DNA of 64,000 bases from Flabesymbios commensalis. Its lineage: Eukaryota > Annelida > Polychaeta > Terebellida > Flabelligeridae. Under the pieces are notes generated by a model. The model ran no database searches. It was not told the origin of the DNA and was given only the letters and a program-made list of their open reading frames with translations. Position numbers and translations under genes: made by a program. Each line of letters starts with the position of its first letter. Within the stretch, counting starts at the first letter, position 1. Shown one piece after another: positions 57,896-64,000 of this stretch. The stretch is from the NCBI GenBank assembly GCA_964017125.1, contig OZ024908.1:57289402-57353401 (forward strand), given 5' to 3'.

Positions 57896-58560
57896 TCTTC
57901 TAAAAAACTGATTTCACGAAGTCGCGGCTTTGACAGATACATTGTCATACCAAACAACCTGGAAACCGCCTAGATACTAATGTCACAGGACAACCAAAGC
58001 TATAGATCAACAGAAGCAGATCCTCAAGACTCTAATAACAAATACATCACAGTGAGACAGCATAAAAGGCCGAAGAGCAAATGCTTGCAATCTCCTGTGT
58101 GTGAGGGGCGGGGGCCCTAGGGTAGTGGTTGGCACCGCTGCCTTTCACGCCAGAGTTCGGGGTTCGGTTCCCGGTCTCGGCGGTTTGAAAGAAACAAAAA
58201 TGTTTCTTCCCCATCCACGTGTGAAACTCAGTATTGTGGGAAGCCTCCGTGACCGAGAGGTAGCGTGCTCGGCCTCAGACCGCAAGGGCCCGAATTTCGA
58301 ATCCTGTGTCTGGAGGACAGTGTCATCCCAATCATCTCACCATCCTCAGGAGGTTCTCCTGGCCCAGTTTAGCCTATGTGTGCACAAAGGTGGCCTAAAG
58401 CCCGATTCATTTCATTTATTTCCTGTGTGTGAGTACACAAATTACAGCCGGGAATAAAACAAATTGTATTCACTTTCAGACACATCGGCTTTGCTATATT
58501 AGGTTGTTGTCCGTCTCTCGCGGCTCAGTAGGCATAGGGGGACTGTAAGTGTTCACAATG
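57896..58560 (+). repeat. Diverged segmental duplicate, copy 2, with SINE insertion
   Basis: Paralogue of 54,125-55,510. Its minisatellite is reduced to about one unit (CGCCTAGATACTAATGTCAC). It continues after the SINE with GTGTGAGTACACAAATTACA and TCTCGCGGCTCAGTAGGCAT, matching ATCGCGGCCCAGCAGGCC in copy 1. Confidence 0.7.
58106..58420 (+). mobile_element. Full-length composite tRNA-SINE, 315 bp
   Basis: A perfect 13-bp target duplication (TCCTGTGTGTGAG at 58,093-58,105 and 58,421-58,433) and the empty paralogous site at 55,351 fix both ends. Structure: Glu-like tRNA head (GGTAGTGGTTGGCACC, CTTTCACGCCAGAG, box B GGGGTTCGGTTCCC); linker GAAAGAAACAAAAATGTTTC; second tRNA-like unit (GTGACCGAGAGGTAGCGTG, loop CCTCAGA, box B-like ATTTCGAATCCTG); body CTCAGGAGGTTCTCCTGG; tail GGTGGCCTAAAGCCCGATTC ending in ATTTCATTTATT. 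Confidence 0.9.
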
Positions 58561-59523
58561 TTCACAATATATTTATGTTCACACTATAATATTTATATTG
58601 CGCCATATCGCACAGGATTATATTGCGCAGGCATTAGGCATTTAAGGCGAGGTACACAGTTATAGACGTGCAGCTGGTGGCTATAAAAATCGACTTTAAG
58701 GCTCAGAATGTAATAGGGGCAAATTATAGTTCATCTTATTGGACAATTTCTCCTCTTTTTAATGGTGGCTGATGTGGAGATGTATTATTGGGAGAAATTG
58801 GTCCAAATTGAGTTCAAAGACATACACCCGCAAATTTAGCGCTTACTTTATGTATGTTGTAAAGGTCCACCTCCTCCCACATTAATGTCTACAATGTAAA
58901 CATTATGAACTTGATACATCTTCATCATAGCTAGTTTCACATTAAGCACCATCCCCATCCCAAAAGTGTCTTATTTGGGGTTATATTCTAATAAAACAAT
59001 TGCGAAAATCGGGTTTAAAGATTGTAGAGGTAAATTAAGTAGGATATTTTAAACATCTCCGTAAAATACATCATAAATAGTATTTGAAAGAGTCTGTGGC
59101 TTATATTTCCTTGGTGAATCGATGAATATTGTAGGAACAAATTTAAAATTCCCACTAATTATCACTCAAACAATTTGCGTTCAATATATATGTGTGTTGC
59201 AACGTTCATCGATACTATTTTTAGTTCGATTTATTGATCAATGCAATACATCTTATGATTAAACACGGACAAACGAAAATAAAAAAAACATTATTACATT
59301 GCCTACTATAATAACAAATAATGTTTTGGTCGTTACATCAATATACATGAGTAAACCCAGCATCAATTACGATGAAAAATATTTTTTTTAAGACTAGTTT
59401 TACATTTATAACTACATAACACGCAAATGTGTAGAAGCAGGGCAAATTACAAAAAAAGACCAAAAATTCTACATTTATGAAACTAAAACACAAAGCAATA
59501 ACAGAAAGGGCTATATAGTGCCA

Positions 59524-61650
59524 GCACAAGAACAAAGTTCAATGCATGGCATTTCCCTTTGATAGCAAGGGCATTCAGTAGAACACCTCTACCTATGACC
59601 ACATTCACATCTCAAACAGCCAATTAGCTCAGATGCACTACACTCTTCATAGTATACTAAGGATAACATACCTTGTTCTTGTATCCAGCCAAAATCAAGA
59701 GGTGTAGCAAAATCAGGAAACCCAACATGTGCTGCTTTCCATACCCGGTCTTGCCATGCTGCAAGTTTTACATGTTGAAGAAAACTGGCTTCACAGGGAG
59801 GTATTTTAGACAGAGATATGTCTTTTTGCTTGGCGATGCGAGTCCTACACTTGTTTAAGTCATGATGGTAATTGTATACCTTACCTTGCTGATCATACAA
59901 GGTATAAACTAGCTTCCCAGCCTGCTGTAATGCTGCATCACCATCAGTGCCTGACAGTTTAACAAATTCACTAACGTTCTCTGGGGATTTGGTGATGACT
60001 TTCATGAGAGTCTCTTTTTCCAATCCCATATATACATGTATAGCTGAAGTTATGTAACAGTTAAAACATGTGCTTCATGGAGTATGTTACAGAGTACCCC
60101 ACATGAACTGAGAAATGTCATGCACAGGTGTGTAGCGTTGCTGTAACGATTCCTGACTGTATCAACAGGTATAAAGCCCTATACATAAAATTTGCTGGTA
60201 ATAATAAAGTGCCAATTTAAGATTAGCATATCTGTATCGGCTGATCGAATAATTATTTGTCTTTTTTCATGACTCTTCCCAAACATTATGTTCGCATCTA
60301 TGGGGTTGAATATCATCTTAGTATCAGCTTCTTCGTATGAGCTAAAGATATTACTTGGTTTTGATGTGCCCTCTGATGTGATATGGGTAACTTCTTCTCC
60401 ATTACCGCCCCTAACAAGATATAGTGATTTAGCTGTTTGTGAACGAAATCCTGGTGAACATTTGAAAAGTAACGACAAAGGAACTGTATCAGACATTGCT
60501 TGTTTTCGGAAACTTTCAGGAATTGTTTCCATGTTGAAACTGGACGCCCGCCATGAACACTATATATTTTTTGTTGGCATTATGTCCAGCTCTTCGAACA
60601 CGTTTACCGGTTTTTATTGAGTGTTTGGTGTTGTATATGTTGTATAACAAATTGTCCAGTTTTGAACTGTGCCGATGGGTAATTAAGCATGTCCAATATA
60701 TATATTGGAAGTCAACGTGAGTAGTTCTGTCTGTTAGTTGCAAGCAAAACTTGCTTATTCACATTTTCCCAGTCGTCCAGCTTGCAAATCTAACAGCACT
60801 AGCTCAATAGCTTTGTGAAACATGTGCCAATACCTAAACGTTGGTGGAACGTCAGAGCTTTGTTCGTTGAACTTTTCAATCAGTATCAAATGCACTGACA
60901 TCTATTTTTTCGTTTAGTTGAGATGCGGCGTTCTGTATGTCATTTTCATCACAAATATCAGACTGTTAATCAATCAAATGCTGCCAAAAACTGTGGCGAA
61001 AAGCCATCCATATCGTCATCTTTCTCATACGACTTGAAAATAGACCCCGTGTAACACCTCATTTGTGCTTCGTACAACTTTACAGACAACGTTTGATCGA
61101 CTGTGACAGATGCATGCACACTAGACTCATGAGAATATCACTTAAACCACCATAACCCCAGAGCTGACCAATTTATTAAATAAAGCAAGACTGTGTGTGA
61201 AAGCCACCAAGTCGCAGAGTGTGGTTGTTGAATTCATCTGGTAAATGCCACATACCTTGCTTTGCTATACAATACAGCTGTTGGTCCATTGTTTGCACTG
61301 AAAATAACTGACCAAGTGCATATGACATATCTGTGCATTTTTTCATGACTGTATACACTGTTGACATATCTGGAACGGGATGTCTCCAGTGTATGTATCT
61401 TTTCTAATTAAGCATCGACTGTCTTTGGTGCATCACTACGCACTGTTGGTTTTGCAAATGGTAATATTTGTATTGGAGGTTCAATTTCATTTGACATGAC
61501 ATACATTTTCTGGCACACGAGGAATTATCTCCCGAGTTGATGCTTTATCTGTTGCCTGCCTGAAACAATACCCGCGCCATTGCATGTAATGTATTCAATT
61601 GTTTGACAGTTTATGTCGACATTATCATCACCTTCTTGTACAAGACTGCA
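59524..61650 (-). pseudogene. XPG-like/CXC transposon protein relic in element IV
   Basis: From N- to C-terminus (right to left) the minus strand shows DDNVDINCQTIEY (about 61,600), TMDQQLYCIA...LRLGGFHT (61,190-61,290), PTFRYWHMFHKAI (about 60,810-60,850), IPESFRKQ...LFKCSPGF (60,430-60,530), EEADTKMIF (about 60,315-60,340) and RSADTDMLIL (about 60,220-60,245). It continues with a 146-codon open stretch at 59,589-60,029 containing IPPCEASFLQHVKLAAWQ, and a cysteine cluster C-x-CECGH...RCSTECPCYQRE...CIELCSC (59,524-59,617). The EADT and DTD motifs recall the acidic I-region of XPG/FEN nucleases, and the cysteines fit a CXC domain. The same architecture is common in invertebrate repeats. Academ membership is an inference; the copy is dead. 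Confidence 0.6.
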
Positions 61651-62458
61651 ATCTACAGTGGTGATATCCATCGACCTGGGAATATATATACAATTCTGCC
61701 AAATGAATTGGTGTATTAATGTTGGTACAATGTTAAACTAAGTTATGCGCCAATGAGCAATCTTTACTTCTAACTTCATCTGAAGGTGTGTCACCTCCAT
61801 TTCTGTATGATCTTTTATTAATCAGCCATAGCGCAGCCTTCAAAACCAATGGAGGTTTGCAGTCATGGTTTCCATTTGATGTATGAGTATTCCAATAGCT
61901 CTATGGAGTATCATCTTGTCAGACGATTATCTTGCAGTGGAAGTTGTTCTTCGTGTTTGCTTTATTTTCCACTGTTACCTTTTCATATAGCATCTGCAGG
62001 AGTGATCGAACTATTGAACAGAAAGTTTGATGTTCCCTGTCCGTGTAGGGATAAAATCGTTATACGTTTACCAAACTGTTTCTCTGCAGATTGGATGGTT
62101 TGTAATTATCAGGTATCAACGGATCAAATGTTTTAAGCATGGTAAGTAGCTTAGTTACGGTATATATGCCTTCCCCTGTAGTATAACATATCGCTCAATC
62201 TCATCGACTAGTTTCGAAAAAAACATTAATAGAGATGTGACTGACATTGTCTATTCTATTTGATTTATCGGCCACATAGTCCTAATATTTACATAGTCTA
62301 ATATTTACCGTAATGATAATGCTGAGGCGTGGTTTACGATTTTGTTATAAATCTTTTCAATGTGATTATGGGAGATTGTGTTTCGGGGATATGTTGCATA
62401 CACTTTAAGTACAATGTGCTCGATTAAAACACTTTTTCTTTATTTATTTTAACACTTA

Positions 62459-62705
62459 GGGGTCTTGTCAAGTTGAAAAAAATCAAAAAATCCGAGAAAA
62501 ACTCGGATTGGCCAGAACCCACCCCCCCTATCCATTTTTATTATTTTTTTTGGAAACATGTACAACAAAAATAAAACCCACAAAAAATACAAAAAACCCA
62601 CAAAATTTCTAAAAAAAGGAAAGAATCCGAGTGGTGGCTTGACCCATCCACCCACTTCCGAGTTTTTCTCGGATTTTTGGATTTTTTTTAACTTGACAAA
62701 ACCCC
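62459..62705. mobile_element. MITE with TTA duplication, PIF/Harbinger-like
   Basis: Inverted ends GGGGTCTTGTCAAGTTGAAA and, read inward from the right, GGGGTTTTGTCAAGTTAAAA, extending about 50 bases through AAATCCGAGAAAAACTCGGA. TTA flanks both sides (62,456-62,458; 62,706-62,708), the PIF/Harbinger pattern. Nested inside element IV. Confidence 0.7.
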
Positions 62706-63259
62706 TTAATGTTCATGTTTTGCAGTATTACATTTTTTATATACACATTCAAATCAAGTGTACCTCACGTGATATATCCCGCTGCCACTCATTACATTCT
62801 AAACCATACCATTTTCTACAAATTATTTTAATCGTGATTATTTAAAAAAAAAATATAGGAAGCGGCTACATAACTTTACGGTACAAATTCCTAATATCAA
62901 TTTTAACTATTTTCTGCTATGAATAGAGGATCACATGAAACACCATTGGAAAGAGGATGATTTTTTCAGAAACATAGTTGATGATGTGTCCATATTACAT
63001 GCGGAACGTTTACATTCTAGTAAATTCACTTCGGGCTGATCAGATTAAAAAGTACAGAAAATAATCATTAAATTTGCGGGTACATGACTTTGAGCTCAAT
63101 TTTCATCAATTTCTCCCAATAATACAGCTCCACATCAACCACCACTGCAAAGAGGAGAAAATTTCCAGTAAGATGAACTATAATTTGCCCCTATTACATT
63201 CTGCACCTTAAACTCCTTAAATATGGGTCTAAATGAGAACCAGCTGCACGTCTAATAAT

Positions 63260-63725
63260 GCAATTACAAAATTTCAGGCTGCATCCTCCCCCGAAAACTC
63301 ACATTTTGTTTTATTGTAATGGTCTAGCCAACTAGCACGGTTTACCAAATATCGGCCATGTGAAAATGAATAATGGCCGAAAAGGCCATTATTCAATTCA
63401 AAATTTTTCAATATGCATCCTCACCTGAAATCTCGCATTTCGTTTTATAGTAATGGTCTAGCCATGTGAAAGTGAATAATGGCTGAAAGGCGGCCATTTT
63501 AAATTTGATCGGGTCGAAAATTTTCAAGATGAATCCTCTCCTGGAATCTTACATTTTGTTTTATATTAATGGTCTAGCCATCTAGCACAGATTACCAAAT
63601 AAAGGCCATGTGAAATTGAATAATGGCCGAAAGGCGGCCATTTTGAATTTAATCGAGTCAAAATTTGTAAAGATGCATCCTCACCTGAAATCTCACATTT
63701 CGTTTTATAGTAATGGGCTAGCCAT
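63260..63725. repeat. Tandem array beside element IV
   Basis: About three and a half diverged copies of a 115-150-base unit: ATGCATCCTCACCTGAAAT, TTTCGTTTTATAGTAATGGT, CTAGCCATGTGAAA, GAATAATGGCCGAAAGGC, GGCCATTTTGAATTT. It begins directly outside the right end of transposon IV and may be unrelated satellite or its target. Confidence 0.7.
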
Positions 63726-63767
63726 CTTCAAGGTCAAGGTCCAAAAACATGAACAGGTACATCTAGG

Positions 63768-64000
63768 GAAATGAAATGAATCGGGCTTTATGCCACCTTT
63801 GCGCACATATAGGCTAAACTGGGCCAGGAGAACCTCCTGAAGATGGTGAGATGATTGAGATGACACTGTCCTCCAGACACAGGATTCGAAATTCGAGCCC
63901 TGGCGGTCTGAGGCCGAGCACGCTACCTCTCGGTCACGGAGGCTCCCCACAATACTGACTTTCACACGTGGATGGGGAAGAAACATTTTTGTTTCTTTCA
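63768..64000 (-). mobile_element. Composite tRNA-SINE, 5' part beyond window
   Basis: Minus strand: tail GGCATAAAGCCCGATTCATT at the left, the body, the constant second tRNA-like unit and the start of the linker (ACAAAAATGTTTCTTCCCC), cut by the window end before the head. Nearly identical to the same part of the copy at 58.1 kb, so probably young. Confidence 0.8.

Larger units (their letters stand above)
58663..63254. mobile_element. Long-TIR DNA transposon IV with XPG-like/CXC gene relic
   Basis: Both ends read TAGACGTGCAGCTGGT inward. Inverted similarity extends about 390 bases (58,663-59,050 and 62,865-63,254), with shared blocks CAGAATGTAATAGGGGCAAA, TATTATTGGGAGAAATTG and GATGTGGAG. 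The flanks are TTA on the left and ATA on the right, so a 3-bp target duplication is not exact here. A minus-strand gene relic fills the centre and a PIF/Harbinger-like MITE is nested at 62,459-62,705. The protein is broken in several places. Confidence 0.75.

Noticed and set aside
58240-58320. Functional tRNA gene
   Set aside because: Box B and an anticodon-like arm are present, but the unit is embedded in a SINE with target duplications and the acceptor stem does not close.
58101-58457. 118-codon gene
   Set aside because: The frame lies almost wholly within the SINE; near-identical peptides occur at the SINE copies at 1.9 and 63.8 kb.
1-64000. LTR retrotransposons or endogenous retroviruses
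   Set aside because: No primer-binding site, protease or integrase motif or paired LTRs were seen; the only reverse transcriptase is the APE-type LINE.

Overview
This is a repeat-dominated, AT-rich stretch of an animal genome, probably a marine invertebrate. The evidence is a DUF229 sulfatase-like gene without introns in the visible part, tRNA-derived SINEs, a LINE of the Jockey/CR1-like group, piggyBac-type relics and long-TIR DNA transposons. The phylum cannot be fixed from sequence alone. Only one host gene is convincing: a 5'-complete, 3'-truncated DUF229 gene on the minus strand at the left edge. I saw no tRNA or rRNA genes, no CRISPR array, and no recognisable LTR retroelement, retrovirus or Polinton.

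Layout. 0-1.5 kb: DUF229 gene with a probable upstream intron. 1.9-11 kb: a SINE, TTAA-flanked fold-back MITEs, a telomere-like degenerate array that switches strand in its middle, and a 56-bp minisatellite. 11.2-27.9 kb: three long-inverted-repeat transposons nearly back to back (I 11,232-15,220; II 15,963-21,489; III 24,260-27,859). All three start with TA (two of them TAG) and are flanked by TTT on both sides. 27.9-46 kb: repeat fragments, a piggyBac transposase relic, a 359-bp tandem duplication, palindromic arrays, TTAACCC-ended MITEs, several different tRNA-headed SINEs and a GC-rich island. 46.1-52.6 kb: a nearly complete two-ORF LINE. ORF1 is open; ORF2 is interrupted by a single in-frame TAA inside its C-terminal zinc knuckle. 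52.7-58.6 kb: a near-perfect 120-bp palindrome, a CG-rich block, and a diverged segmental duplication in which one copy carries a SINE and the other keeps the empty site. 58.7-63.3 kb: a fourth long-TIR transposon (IV). 63.3-64 kb: a tandem array and another SINE running off the edge.

The most interesting system is the long-TIR family. Elements III and IV both carry decayed minus-strand relics of one protein type. It has an acidic EADT...DTD core that recalls XPG/FEN nucleases, a PP(T/C)xxA...Q-rich segment and a C-terminal cysteine cluster of CXC (Tesmin/TSO1) type. The combination of XPG-like core, cysteine cluster, TIRs and 3-bp target duplications best fits the Academ superfamily as I recall it, but that assignment is an inference. 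A second theme is modular SINEs: a constant second tRNA-like unit and tail joined to at least two unrelated tRNA-like heads, mobilised with 13-bp target duplications. A third is a set of about 240-249-bp TTAACCC...GGGTTAA MITEs that may depend on piggyBac transposase, of which one relic lies in the window.
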